DNA of 63,312 nt from an uncultured Porphyromonadaceae bacterium (GTDB taxonomy: Bacteria > Bacteroidota > Bacteroidia > Bacteroidales > Muribaculaceae): positions 1 through 63,312 of the forward strand of contig CAMWMK010000007.1 in NCBI GenBank assembly GCA_947175295.1, written 5' to 3'. Both the position numbers and the translations under genes were made by a program. How positions within the stretch are numbered: the first letter of the stretch is position 1; every line of letters starts with the position of its first letter. Shown here piece by piece: positions 1-7,821 of the stretch. Under the pieces are notes generated by a model. The model had not been told where the DNA came from. It saw only the letters and a program-made list of their open reading frames with translations, and searched no databases.

Positions 1-55
1 CTACAGAAACGGGCTAAATCTCGGTTTTAAACCGAGATTTAGCCCGTTTCTGTAG
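1..55. repeat. Perfect long palindrome, 27-bp arms
   Basis: Bases 1-27 are the exact reverse complement of 29-55, with one base (28) at the centre. The arms contain GGGCTAAATC/GATTTAGCCC. It may end an upstream transcript, but no clear T-run follows. It may also be a mobile palindromic element. It sits at the window edge, so the upstream gene cannot be seen. Confidence 0.85.
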
Positions 56-124
56 GAAAATCCTTACCGGAAATGGCATGCACCTTCAAGTTAAGTTTGC
101 GAAAGTTGAATATTATGTATGGAA

Positions 125-260
125 TTTTGGAAAAGTGTATTTTTTAGGGAGTAAATTTATAGGAAAAGTGCTGTTTTTACTTGCCTATTTTATAGGAAAA
201 GTGTATATTTGCAGGGTGAAAATCATAGGAAAAGTGTGAATTATGCTGTATAGGAAAATA
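125..260 (+). repeat. 33-bp phased direct repeats upstream of ATPase
   Basis: The motif TATAGGAAAAGTG, or a close variant, starts at 125 (TTTTGGAAAAGTG), 158, 191 and 224 (CATAGGAAAAGTG). The spacing is exactly 33 bp each time. A fifth partial copy (TATAGGAAAATA, 249-260) lies inside the first codons of the ATPase gene. The spacing equals about three helical turns, so a cooperative protein could bind one DNA face. The promoter at 181-211 is embedded in the array, which suggests autoregulation (inference). Confidence 0.8.
181..211 (+). promoter_or_regulatory. Bacteroidetes-type promoter for ATPase gene
   Basis: A -7 element TATATTTG (TAnnTTTG consensus) lies at 204-211, with TTG at 181-183 twenty bases upstream. 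The start codon follows at 243, giving a leader of about 25 nt. The promoter overlaps one of the 33-bp repeats. Confidence 0.6.
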
Positions 261-1595
261 GAAAAGGATATATATAAGCACTTTACGTCTAAGTCGGATA
301 AGATTCTGATGCTGACAGGTGCCCGACAGACCGGAAAATCATTTATCATCAACCATGTCGCGTCCAGGATATTCAGGAATGTAGTCGAAATCAACCTGAT
401 TGAGGACTACGATACGGATCGGCTGTTTGAATCTGTTTCTTCTGTGGAGGAGTTTTATCTGCGCCTCAGTTCCATAGCCGGCGAACGTCTTGGCTCTAAG
501 GAAGAGACTTTGGTGTTTCTTGATGAAATCCAGCAATACCCACGTCTGCTTACCCTCCTGAAGTTTCTAAGGCAGGAGGGGAGATATACCTATGCGGTAA
601 GCGGTAGCTTATTGGGTCTTACCCTTAAGCATACCACCTCCATCCCTGTAGGCTCTCTTACCCTGATGCGTATGTATCCGCTTGATTTCGAGGAATTCCT
701 TATAGCCAATAATGTAGGGGAGGAAGCGATATCCGGAATGCGGAGACTTTTTGATGCCAGGCAGGGTCTCGATGAGGCGCTGCATAACCATATAATGGGT
801 CTTTTCAAACGCTATCTGCTCATAGGAGGTATGCCTCAGGCCGTTCAGGAATTTGTCGATTCCCGCAATCTTGTGGCTGTCAGGGCTATTCAGAACGACA
901 TACACAAGCTCTACGAAGCCGATGCCACCAAATATGATCTTGACCATCGGCTGCACATCAAGAGGATATATGATATGATCCCTTCCGCTATGGAGAGCCA
1001 TAAGAAAAGAGTGGTGTATAGGGATATCGAGAATAAGCCGAAGGGACGCCACAGCGATTATGTGGAGGAGTTCGATTTCCTTTCCGCTTCCGGCGTTGCT
1101 TTGGAGGTGAAGGCCATATCCAATCCTTCGTTTCCTCTCGTAGAGTCCGGAGTAAAGAATCTCCTTAAGCTTTATCTTAATGATGTAGGTATGCTGACCG
1201 GTATACTCTACCGCAACAACATCAAGCCGGTGATGGATACTGAATGCAGTGTCAATCTGGGAAGTGTATATGAATCCGTCGTAGCAATGGAGCTTGCCGC
1301 TCATGGCCATGACCTGTATTACTACGATAATAAGAAGAACGGGGAAGTCGACTTCCTGATAGATGATTACTACACGCTTTCGGCTATGGCGCTGGAGGTA
1401 AAATCCGGAAAGGACTATACCGTACACAGCGCACTCAACCGCTTGCTTGAAAACAAGGACTATCGGCTTGACACCGGAGTCGTGCTGAGCAATTCGCGGG
1501 AAGTGTGCCAAAAGGGGAGTGTCATCTATATGCCGATCTACTATGTGATGTTTCTTGATGCGAAAGGAAGCAGGGAGACGGAGATACTGCTGTGA
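243..1595 (+). CDS. ATP-binding protein, AAA/DUF4143-type ATPase
   Basis: This 450-aa protein has a Walker A motif GARQTGKS (residues 26-33) and a Walker B motif LVFLDE (90-95) followed by IQQ. A GGMPQAV motif lies near residue 195. A C-terminal nuclease-like section has EVDFLI followed by LEVKSG, resembling a PD-(D/E)XK core. This order is typical of the AAA + DUF4143 ATPases that are abundant and often horizontally spread in Bacteroidales; their cellular role is poorly defined. Length is normal and nothing looks broken. The N-terminal YRK codons fall inside a copy of the upstream repeat. The gene is monocistronic, with its own promoter and repeat array. Family assignment is firm; function is not known. 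Confidence 0.85.
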   Translation: MLYRKIEKDIYKHFTSKSDKILMLTGARQTGKSFIINHVASRIFRNVVEINLIEDYDTDRLFESVSSVEEFYLRLSSIAGERLGSKEETLVFLDEIQQYPRLLTLLKFLRQEGRYTYAVSGSLLGLTLKHTTSIPVGSLTLMRMYPLDFEEFLIANNVGEEAISGMRRLFDARQGLDEALHNHIMGLFKRYLLIGGMPQAVQEFVDSRNLVAVRAIQNDIHKLYEADATKYDLDHRLHIKRIYDMIPSAMESHKKRVVYRDIENKPKGRHSDYVEEFDFLSASGVALEVKAISNPSFPLVESGVKNLLKLYLNDVGMLTGILYRNNIKPVMDTECSVNLGSVYESVVAMELAAHGHDLYYYDNKKNGEVDFLIDDYYTLSAMALEVKSGKDYTVHSALNRLLENKDYRLDTGVVLSNSREVCQKGSVIYMPIYYVMFLDAKGSRETEILL

Positions 1596-1635
1596 ATTCA
1601 ACAGTCGGCTACTTATAGTTCGGACAGAAAGTAAA

Positions 1636-1745
1636 TGTGCATTTTCAGTGTCGGACGAACACTGTCGAGCGCGGACGCACGAACCGTGCGTCCCTACGTT
1701 TCGACGGATGTCGACATGTTGCATGACACTAAACTGAAATGCACA
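1636..1745. repeat. MITE-like nested inverted repeat
   Basis: The ends TGTGCATTT (1636-1644) and AAATGCACA (1737-1745) are perfect inverted repeats, and CAG/GTGTC also pairs just inside. The centre holds a perfect hairpin, GGACGCACG (1673-1681) and CGTGCGTCC (1685-1693). It is 110 bp with no coding capacity, between the ATPase and sigma-factor genes. The layout resembles a small non-autonomous palindromic element (inference). A related core occurs at 14884-14902. Confidence 0.55.
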
Positions 1746-1789
1746 AATATATAGTGTCTTGACTATAAAAGAAAATTTTTTGAGTTGAG

Positions 1790-1826
1790 TGTAACTTTTC
1801 GGGTTGATTTTGCACCTAACGTTACA
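1790..1826 (+). promoter_or_regulatory. Probable ECF-type promoter/inverted motif
   Basis: TGTAAC (1790-1795) and GTTACA (1821-1826) form an inverted pair just upstream of the sigma-factor start at 1841. An AAC-containing -35-like element is typical of ECF sigma promoters, so the sigma factor may control its own gene. No canonical TAnnTTTG element is seen here. Confidence 0.4.
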
Positions 1827-1840
1827 AAAACATCAAGAAA

Positions 1841-2335
1841 ATGGAAAGTCCACCAAAAACAAGCATGGAGTTCGCCTCTTTCATCAAGGAGCATTCCCGT
1901 ATTATCAACAAGGTCTGTTGGGCATACGCTACCCCAAAAGTTCCTTATGAGGATTTACGTCAGGAAATCCTTACCAACCTTTGGTTGGGTTTAGAGCAAT
2001 TCCGGGGTACGAGCAAACTGTCCACTTGGGTTTATCGGGTTGCAGTCAATTCAGCATTAATGGCAATTCGCAATTATAAGCCGAAGTTTGAAACATTGCC
2101 TTTTGAGATTTCTAATGTTGATATTTCCTCGGAAGAAGATGACAACAAGGCTGAGCAGCTTGCAGCCCTACGCGATTTGATAAATCGACTTCTCCCGATT
2201 GAGAAAGCGATTATTCTACTTTGGCTTGATGAATACCCATACGAGGAAATTGCAGAAATAATCGGTATCGAAAGGAATAATGTAGCTATCAAACTACATA
2301 GAATAAAAAACAAACTCATATCAAAATCGAAATAA
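1841..2335 (+). CDS. ECF-type RNA polymerase sigma factor
   Basis: This 164-aa protein has the two-domain layout of group 4 sigma factors. Region 2 is seen in PYEDLRQEIL...STWVYRVAVNSAL (about residues 36-77). Region 4 is an HTH in YEEIAEIIGIERNNVAIKLHRIKNKL (about 135-160). A short acidic linker separates them. It would direct core RNA polymerase to a small regulon. The start was chosen at the methionine following the AAACATCAAGAAA stretch. The next gene starts one base after the stop, so the two are co-transcribed; the partner is a membrane protein that may hold the sigma factor inactive (inference). Confidence 0.85.
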   Translation: MESPPKTSMEFASFIKEHSRIINKVCWAYATPKVPYEDLRQEILTNLWLGLEQFRGTSKLSTWVYRVAVNSALMAIRNYKPKFETLPFEISNVDISSEEDDNKAEQLAALRDLINRLLPIEKAIILLWLDEYPYEEIAEIIGIERNNVAIKLHRIKNKLISKSK

Positions 2336-2336
2336 T

Positions 2337-2888
2337 ATGGACTTAGAAGAACTCAAAAAAAGTATGTCGACTCTCGATAATGTACTCGCGAAAGAGACAA
2401 GCGACAGTATCAACCTCAAATCAACCAAGTGCAATACAGCTCAAAGAAGAATTATGAAGATGTATTGCAAAGGAGCTATCTCCTGCCCTATCCTTGCCGT
2501 AGTATTTTTATGTGCTTGGAACTCTGGATTTGGTAATGATGCCTTCCCCACTGCTCTCAAAATATTTCTCTGTATATTCTTATGTATAGCTACAATCTGG
2601 TATGGCTATCTATATTTCAAGACGAAGAAAATAGACATCAGTGTTTCGACACCGATGCAAACAATGAGGCAGGTATCGACTTTACGATTATTTGCATTGA
2701 TAGGTGAATTTGTCCTCGGAATGGCTATGGCTGTATTCTTTACATTATTCTTGTCAAACCTTTGGGTTGTGGGGCGATACCGCTTTTGGATAGTAATAGC
2801 CGCCACTGGAGTATTCCTTATCCTTCTGACAACAGTATTTCTTCCGCGCACTATCCGTGATTTTAAGAATCTCACAGCGATAGACTAA
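2337..2888 (+). CDS. Four-helix membrane protein, candidate anti-sigma partner
   Basis: This 183-aa protein has an N-terminal hydrophilic section of about 45 residues, then four hydrophobic segments near residues 47-62, 71-90, 114-138 and 148-168, ending in a short basic tail. No enzyme motif is recognised. It starts one base after the sigma-factor stop, the common position for an anti-sigma factor in Bacteroidetes operons. It lacks an obvious zinc-type anti-sigma domain, so the role is inferred from context only. A strong hairpin terminator follows. Confidence 0.7.
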   Translation: MDLEELKKSMSTLDNVLAKETSDSINLKSTKCNTAQRRIMKMYCKGAISCPILAVVFLCAWNSGFGNDAFPTALKIFLCIFLCIATIWYGYLYFKTKKIDISVSTPMQTMRQVSTLRLFALIGEFVLGMAMAVFFTLFLSNLWVVGRYRFWIVIAATGVFLILLTTVFLPRTIRDFKNLTAID

Positions 2889-2904
2889 TATTCATTGCTT
2901 ACAG

Positions 2905-2937
2905 AACGCTCTCATACATTCAAATGAGAGCGTTTTT
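2905..2937 (+). terminator. Rho-independent terminator after sigma operon
   Basis: AACGCTCTCAT (2905-2915) pairs with ATGAGAGCGTT (2924-2934), an 11-bp perfect stem with an 8-nt loop, followed by a short T-run. Confidence 0.85.
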
Positions 2938-3045
2938 ATGAGGATTTAGAGTTACTTGTACTTATAATTCTTCACTGATTAAAGAGGAATTTGGCACCTA
3001 ATTGTACATCTTATCCGTAACTTGCAAATTTTCAGGGCTTAGAAT

Positions 3046-3076
3046 TTTTGTATTCCAACTGTATTGATTATCTTTG
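3046..3076 (+). promoter_or_regulatory. Bacteroidetes-type promoter for lipoprotein gene
   Basis: TTTTG at 3046-3050 and TATCTTTG at 3069-3076 match the -33 and -7 elements with an 18-nt gap. The start codon is at 3121, leaving a leader of about 38 nt. Confidence 0.6.
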
Positions 3077-3120
3077 CAATAATAAACTGACATTCAAAAT
3101 GATTAATATAGAACATCGTT

Positions 3121-3981
3121 ATGTATATTGATATATTAAAAGATATTTACCGGCAATGGAGACATCAGACACTAACCGTCATACTCATATCATTATGTTT
3201 TATTGCAACAAGCTGTGATAGGGAACTTGATGAACTTATTCCTCAGCCGACGGAAACAAGTACAATTATATCCGGTTATATCAAAACGCCTGAAGGCACT
3301 CCTCTTCAGGGCATTCCTGTAGCAGTGGATTTTAAAGCCACCGGAATTTTCGGGACTACAGTGATTCATAAGGCAAAAGGTGTAACCGACAAAGCTGGAT
3401 ACTACAAAATATTCTTTGAAGCTGATATAGAAGATCAGGGACTACGAAGTGGTTATGTTTTTTCGGCAGATTTTTCCTCCCTTTCTCAGGATGATTATAT
3501 TATTACCAATATGCTCGATTATGGCTTTACCGCCATCAATAATGAATGGAGTGGGAGCGCGATTAAGTGCGATTTTACCATTCCTCATAAAAAACTTGTT
3601 GCCGTCACGGTCAAGAACAGTGGTATTCCGGTAGTGGAAGGGAAATATGCTGTTGAAAACATGTTTCGTTATCTCAAAGTCGAGGGCTATCTGCATGATA
3701 ATAAGAACCCATGGAATGACATGGCTATATGGCAAACATTTGAAAGCGTAGAAATACCAATGAATGGAACAATATCTGTGGCAATACCATGTGCCCTAAA
3801 TCTTGAGAATGCTATCCAGCTTGTCTATCATGGTTACGAGTCATACGGTTATCCTAATGGAATTCCAGCAAGTGAAGGCAGGAAAGTTGAAATAAACGAC
3901 AAATTCAAAGATACGGTAGAGTTAAGTTATATAACTCCTGACCCCGCTAATCGTTGGGAGAATGAAGTGACTCCAAATTAA
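3121..3981 (+). CDS. Exported lipoprotein with carboxypeptidase-regulatory-like domain
   Basis: This 286-aa protein has a lipoprotein signal: a hydrophobic stretch from about residue 17, then FIATSC with the lipidated cysteine at 32. The next ~75 residues (SGYIKTPEGTPLQGIPVAV... to TDKAGYYKIFF) look like a CarboxypepD_reg/CNA-B beta-sandwich, often used as a surface-protein spacer. The rest has no recognised domain. The gene is monocistronic, with its own promoter and terminator. It is likely membrane-anchored outside the cytoplasm; function unknown. Confidence 0.75.
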   Translation: MYIDILKDIYRQWRHQTLTVILISLCFIATSCDRELDELIPQPTETSTIISGYIKTPEGTPLQGIPVAVDFKATGIFGTTVIHKAKGVTDKAGYYKIFFEADIEDQGLRSGYVFSADFSSLSQDDYIITNMLDYGFTAINNEWSGSAIKCDFTIPHKKLVAVTVKNSGIPVVEGKYAVENMFRYLKVEGYLHDNKNPWNDMAIWQTFESVEIPMNGTISVAIPCALNLENAIQLVYHGYESYGYPNGIPASEGRKVEINDKFKDTVELSYITPDPANRWENEVTPN

Positions 3982-3987
3982 TCATTT

Positions 3988-4013
3988 CCTCGGTAAACTG
4001 CCGGGGATTTTTT
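3988..4013 (+). terminator. Terminator after lipoprotein gene
   Basis: CCTCGG (3988-3993) pairs with CCGGGG (4001-4006), including one G-T pair, and is followed by ATTTTTT. It lies 7 bases after the stop codon. Confidence 0.65.
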
Positions 4014-4834
4014 AGATAGCTACTGCAAGATGTGTTTTCGTCCGACGTTCGCTATCGCTCAGTCCAACAAAAACACCCTTGCAAGGGGAAACCCCTCGAC
4101 CCGATTTCGCATAGGCAGTAAAGCCAATTTTGGCATTACTGCCTTTTCTATAGATATATACGCACTATTTTACTGCGTTAAATATTGTAAATTTATGTAG
4201 AATAAACTTAACGCAAAATGGGTATTTAATCATAAATACCTATCTTAGCCAATATCGCTCTAACCATCTGAAAACGCAGTTCTTACGCGGGGGAACACAA
4301 TTTCGCAATATACCCTCAAAATTTGTATCTTTTATGTACCTGTTTTTATAAAACGCCATTGATAATCAACGCGATAAGGGCTTTCATATGAACGACAAAG
4401 CAATTTCGGAGCATACTTCAAGACTCCGGTAAGTCTGCGAGAAGGTTTCTGGTGTGTAGCTATTATGACAGCAGTATGATTTACGTTGTTGAATACGGCA
4501 AGAACTTTCCTCTCAGACCGGATAATGTTTGATGTGTTTATCTCAACCAATGTATTGATGGCTATAGCTCCGGCAATCAAAATGTTTTGTGAAAAAGAAA
4601 GACGTCGGGGCTCCGTAGGACTCGCATTCTTCATTGTGTGTGGTACAATAGCCACATTTCTTCCGGAAGAACTTGGACTATATACCACCTCAGATCCGGC
4701 ATATTTTTCACGTCCATGCCCCATTGCCTATCCAGCCCTTCCGCAAAGGCCGGGCGGAGGCTGGGAAGCCTCCGTTCCATAGGCTACGCTGTAGGATGGA
4801 GCATATCTGATTGTATACATTGAGGATCACGACA
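4014..4834. other. Gene-poor stretch, possible mobile-element remnant
   Basis: I see no convincing gene in these ~820 bases. There is a strong terminator-like hairpin: AGGCAGTAA (4113-4121) and GCC pair with GGC and TTACTGCCT (4136-4144), followed by TTTC. TGCGTTAA (4174-4181) pairs with TTAACGCA (4208-4215), and GGTATTTA (4221-4228) pairs with TAAATACC (4233-4240). The density of palindromes and the TCCGACGTTCGCTATCGCTC text remind me of sequences flanking Bacteroides integrative elements. That is recollection, not a search. Open frames at 4332-4782 on both strands show no recognisable protein. Confidence 0.4.
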
Positions 4835-5192
4835 TCAGCGGATATCCGCTGTAATGGAAAAATCACCCTCATATAGTCTTGAAATCTCATTTTCAAGATC
4901 TGATATAGTGATGTTCCCATTATCGAATTCGTTCCTGTTGATAAGAAGATATAGCGAATTCTTTAAGTCATAAGCCTGTATGAATATTTCAGGACCAAAA
5001 AGCGAGAGCATAAATCTTCGATAGAATCTAAACCGTTTGTTGACTTGGTTTATTGGAAAAATACTCTATCTCGACAATATATCTTTTATTGCTTTTTGTG
5101 GATTTAAAATCCCATATATCAATAATGCGAAGTGTAGATGGATCTGTACTTCGCATTTTAAATTTCGCTGGATAATATTGGCGGTGCTTCAT
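4835..5192 (-). pseudogene. Decayed small-protein gene with internal deletion/frameshift
   Basis: The 5' part (ATG at 5192, stop at 5028) reads MKHRQYYPAKFKMRSTDPST, then LRIIDIWDF and RYIVEIEYF, 54 residues. The 3' part, in another frame, reads NKRFRFYRRFMLSLFGPEIF, then IQAYDLKNSLYLLINRNEF and EISRLYEGDFSITADIR, with a stop at 4837-4835. Both halves look like real protein in adjoining frames. Together they resemble a single small hypothetical protein of Bacteroidetes that lost its middle and shifted frame. Function unknown. The ATG overlaps the stop of the small frame upstream (TGATG), suggesting former translational coupling. Confidence 0.6.
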
Positions 5193-5344
5193 CAGGGAAG
5201 AAGATAACCGTAGGAGGGAATACGATACAGGTCTCTTTCTTGTTCTGAAACCACATGTAGCCTTACCACATTCTTCCTATGTGCTGTCTGAGAGGTAGTG
5301 TTGACAGACACTTTATTAAATGATGAGTTCTTTATGGGCTTCAT
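5192..5344 (-). CDS. Small hypothetical ORF coupled to the pseudogene
   Basis: A 50-codon frame starts 8 bases after the sugar-kinase stop. Its TGA overlaps the ATG of the decayed gene downstream (TGATG). The product is basic and hydrophilic, with no recognised motif, signal or membrane segment. The coupling geometry is the only support. It may itself be a fragment of the accessory region. Confidence 0.3.
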   Translation of the reverse strand: MKPIKNSSFNKVSVNTTSQTAHRKNVVRLHVVSEQERDLYRIPSYGYLLP

Positions 5345-5352
5345 AATATGGG

Positions 5353-6219
5353 CTATGCGTTGATGAGGGCTTCGACGTCGGCGAGGGTGCCTGAGAAGGG
5401 GCCTTTCGAGGCGAGCTTGATGCTGCACATGGCGGCGGCGAAGGCTCCGGCTTCCTCGTAGGAGGCCCCGCGGCTCCGCTTGTAGAGATAGCCCGCCATG
5501 TAGGTGTCGCCGCAGCCGGTGGCGTCTACAAGGTCTTTTGCCGGATACGCCGGTATCTTGTGGAATGCCCCGTCGGCATATATCAGCGAACCCTTGTCGC
5601 CGAGCGTCAGCACCACTTCCTTCACTCCCCATCCGGCCAGCATCTTCGCCGCTTCATAAGGGTCGGATGTGCCCGTAAGGGTCTCCATCTCCATCTCGTT
5701 GGCCTTCAGGATACCGATGTAGGGGAGGGCTTCCAGTTTATCGTCATAGTCTACCGGAACCACCTGCTCTCCCTCCACTTTGCGTAGATAACCCTGCACG
5801 TCGACCGAGACGGTTCCTTTGGTGGAGAGATACTTGATGGTCTCCTTGTCGAAATCGTCGGCCAGGAGGGTACCGAGGTGTATGATGTTGGCCTCTACAT
5901 CATGGAGGTTTTCCTTTGTGAATGGGTCCGCTTTGGCGAGTACCCGCTGCGTACGCTCGTTCATGTCCTCACCATATTTGTTTTCGAAATAGACGGAGTT
6001 TTTCGACACGATTGCCTCTACATCGATGCCGTCGGCGCGAAGCTTGTCTACTTCATGCATCTCGCTGGCCGCGAGCGACGTCACGAGACGGAAATCCTCA
6101 AGGTCGATGTTCTTGAGTGCGTTGGCGAAATAGTATGCAGTGCCGCCCGGCATATATGCCGTGAAGCGGGGGGTGATGACTTTGTCGAGGGTGATATGTC
6201 CGATGCAGGTAAGTTTCAT
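5353..6219 (-). CDS. PfkB-family carbohydrate kinase
   Basis: This 288-aa sugar kinase of the ribokinase/PfkB superfamily would phosphorylate a sugar or nucleoside with ATP in the cytoplasm. The C-terminal PfkB signature DATGCGDTYMAGYLY contains the catalytic aspartate (GCGD). The N-terminal PGGTAYYFANAL segment matches the sugar-binding glycine region. Substrate cannot be read from sequence. An in-frame ATG six codons upstream (6237) falls inside a dispersed TTATGCATTATG repeat, so I prefer the ATG at 6219 (MKLTCIGH). It follows the sugar permease on the same strand by about 125 bases, so the pair probably imports and phosphorylates one sugar (inference). Confidence 0.85.
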   Translation of the reverse strand: MKLTCIGHITLDKVITPRFTAYMPGGTAYYFANALKNIDLEDFRLVTSLAASEMHEVDKLRADGIDVEAIVSKNSVYFENKYGEDMNERTQRVLAKADPFTKENLHDVEANIIHLGTLLADDFDKETIKYLSTKGTVSVDVQGYLRKVEGEQVVPVDYDDKLEALPYIGILKANEMEMETLTGTSDPYEAAKMLAGWGVKEVVLTLGDKGSLIYADGAFHKIPAYPAKDLVDATGCGDTYMAGYLYKRSRGASYEEAGAFAAAMCSIKLASKGPFSGTLADVEALINA

Positions 6220-6360
6220 ACTTAATTCATAATGCATAATTCATAATGCACAATCTAATTCATCTATGCATTATTGATTGTTTTTATCTTTTTTTATTCA
6301 CAAGTTATCATGGATGATTGCGTAGCTAATTATGCATTGTGCATTATGCATTATGCATTT
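6219..6360. repeat. Dispersed TTATGCATAAT-type repeat tracts
   Basis: Two tracts built from ATAATGCATAATTCATAATG and its reverse complement lie at 6219-6252 and 6331-6360. The second supplies the last codons and stop of the permease gene; the first supplies the false upstream start of the kinase. GCGTAGCTAATTATGCA here recurs in inverse orientation near 47858-47874. Similar tracts lie at 16405-16496, 18289-18320 and 51326-51357. Confidence 0.7.
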
Positions 6361-7555
6361 TCCGGAGTACGCTGATGGCGTAGAAGAGTACGAACGCGTA
6401 GGCGATGGCAGGAATGATGAAGGAGGTGGAGACGGATGCCACATCGGCCATGCGGCCCATGAGCAGTGTGCCTACCGCTCCGCCGATAGGGGTCATCATG
6501 AGGAAGGAAGAGGCTATCTTGACGTTGCGTCCCTGCGCCCCTACGATGGTGATGGCGAAGATGGTAGGGAACATGATGGCTTCGAAGGCGTAGCACATGA
6601 AGACTCCGGCCCTCGATATCCAGCCGCAGTCGAGCACTACGAGCAATGCGCCGATTACGGTCAGGAGTCCGCAGACCACGAGCACCTTCTCCGATGCCAC
6701 TTTGCTCATCACCCAGCTTCCTACTATGCGGGCCAGCATGAAGAGACCCAGGGCTCCGAATGAGAGCACTACCGACGCCGTGGTCTTGTCCATCCAGCCG
6801 TCGGCCGTAGCGTAGTTGATGAAGAGGCTGTTGATTGAGATTTCGGCTATTTCGTAGAAGAAGAGGGCGATCACTCCGAAGCGGAATGTGGAGTTGCTCC
6901 AGAGTCCCTTTATGGTGGCTCCGAGTCCTTCTTCGGCTGCAGGGGCCTTGGTTTCGGCGTTGCTGTGGATTTCCGGAAGTTTTACGCGCGAGAAGATGAG
7001 GGCGGCTATCAGGACCGCCACACCCATTATGCCGTAGGGCACCGATACGCTGCTTCCGGAGTCGGAGAAGAGGAATCCGCCTACGATCACCGGGGCGAGG
7101 ATGCATCCGAGGCCGTTGAACGACTGGGCGAGGTTGAGCCGGCTGGCGGCGGTCTCCTTCTCGCCGAGTTCCGTGGCGTATGGGTTGGCAGCCGTCTCGA
7201 GGATCACGAGGCCGCATCCGATGATGAATAGTGCGCAGAGAAACATTCCGAACGACATCATCCACTCGCCCGGGATGAAGAGTAGCGCGCCGAGGGCGAA
7301 GAGCAGAAGCCCCGTCACTACACCCTTGCGGTAGCCGACGCGGGTGATGAGTATGCCGGCGGGGAGCGCCATGAGGAAATATCCGAGGTAGGTGGTGGCC
7401 TGTATCAGAGCCGACTGTCCGATGGAGATATGGAGCATTTCCTGGAAATGCTTGTTGAGTACGTCGAGGATTGCCCGCGCGAAGCCCCACATGAAGAAGA
7501 GGCTCGTGATGAGCACGAACGGGACGAGGTATTTCTTGGAGACTAATCTGCCCAT
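6344..7555 (-). CDS. FHS-type MFS sugar permease (FucP/GluP-like)
   Basis: This 403-aa major facilitator has twelve predicted hydrophobic segments and belongs to the fucose-galactose-glucose:H+ symporter group. Diagnostic text includes LITSLFFMWGFARAILDVLN at the N-terminus, LETAANPYATELG in the first half and QSFNGLGCILAPVIVG. It would import a monosaccharide with protons across the inner membrane. The exact sugar is uncertain; fucose is common in the family. The last codons and stop (HNA, TAA) come from a dispersed TATGCAT repeat, so the C-terminus may have been changed by it. The gene has a good promoter and is followed by a PfkB kinase. Confidence 0.87.
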   Translation of the reverse strand: MGRLVSKKYLVPFVLITSLFFMWGFARAILDVLNKHFQEMLHISIGQSALIQATTYLGYFLMALPAGILITRVGYRKGVVTGLLLFALGALLFIPGEWMMSFGMFLCALFIIGCGLVILETAANPYATELGEKETAASRLNLAQSFNGLGCILAPVIVGGFLFSDSGSSVSVPYGIMGVAVLIAALIFSRVKLPEIHSNAETKAPAAEEGLGATIKGLWSNSTFRFGVIALFFYEIAEISINSLFINYATADGWMDKTTASVVLSFGALGLFMLARIVGSWVMSKVASEKVLVVCGLLTVIGALLVVLDCGWISRAGVFMCYAFEAIMFPTIFAITIVGAQGRNVKIASSFLMMTPIGGAVGTLLMGRMADVASVSTSFIIPAIAYAFVLFYAISVLRKMHNA

Positions 7556-7617
7556 GATGTCGATGATTTTGAATTTAGAATTTAGGATTGAGAATGTCAG
7601 GTTCTCAATTCAGAGTG

Positions 7618-7649
7618 CAAAATTACTAAAAAAAACTCAATATATCAAA
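7618..7649 (-). promoter_or_regulatory. Promoter for sugar permease/kinase pair
   Basis: On the minus strand TTTG (7646-7649) and TAATTTTG (7618-7625) are separated by 20 nt, a full match to the Bacteroidetes consensus. The leader to the start at 7555 is about 55 nt. Confidence 0.7.
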
Positions 7650-7763
7650 AGGGAATGGGATTATAGTATGTGGACAAGTCACTAAAACTTAGTAAACAAA
7701 ATATGATTTTTTAGAATATGATTTTTCAGAAAATTATAATGAATGTTAAAAAACGTATTGATT

Positions 7764-7800
7764 AGTAAAAAAGGCTGCTCCCCTAAGGGAAGCAGCCTTT
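7764..7800 (-). terminator. Terminator after Omp28-like gene
   Basis: AAGGCTGCT-CCC (7771-7782) pairs with GGGA-AGCAGCCTT. On the minus strand the stem is followed by a T-run (7764-7772). It lies about 20 bases after the stop at 7822. Confidence 0.8.
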
Positions 7801-7821
7801 TATGATTGATATGGAGTATGG

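Noticed and set aside
609..1724. 371-codon frame antisense to the ATPase gene
   Set aside because: The plus-strand frame has Walker A and B motifs. The reverse frame has no recognisable motif and crosses the MITE-like element.
4332..4782. Open frames of 98 and 130 codons on opposite strands in the gene-poor stretch
   Set aside because: They overlap each other, show no signal, motif or start context, and neither looks like a protein I can recognise.
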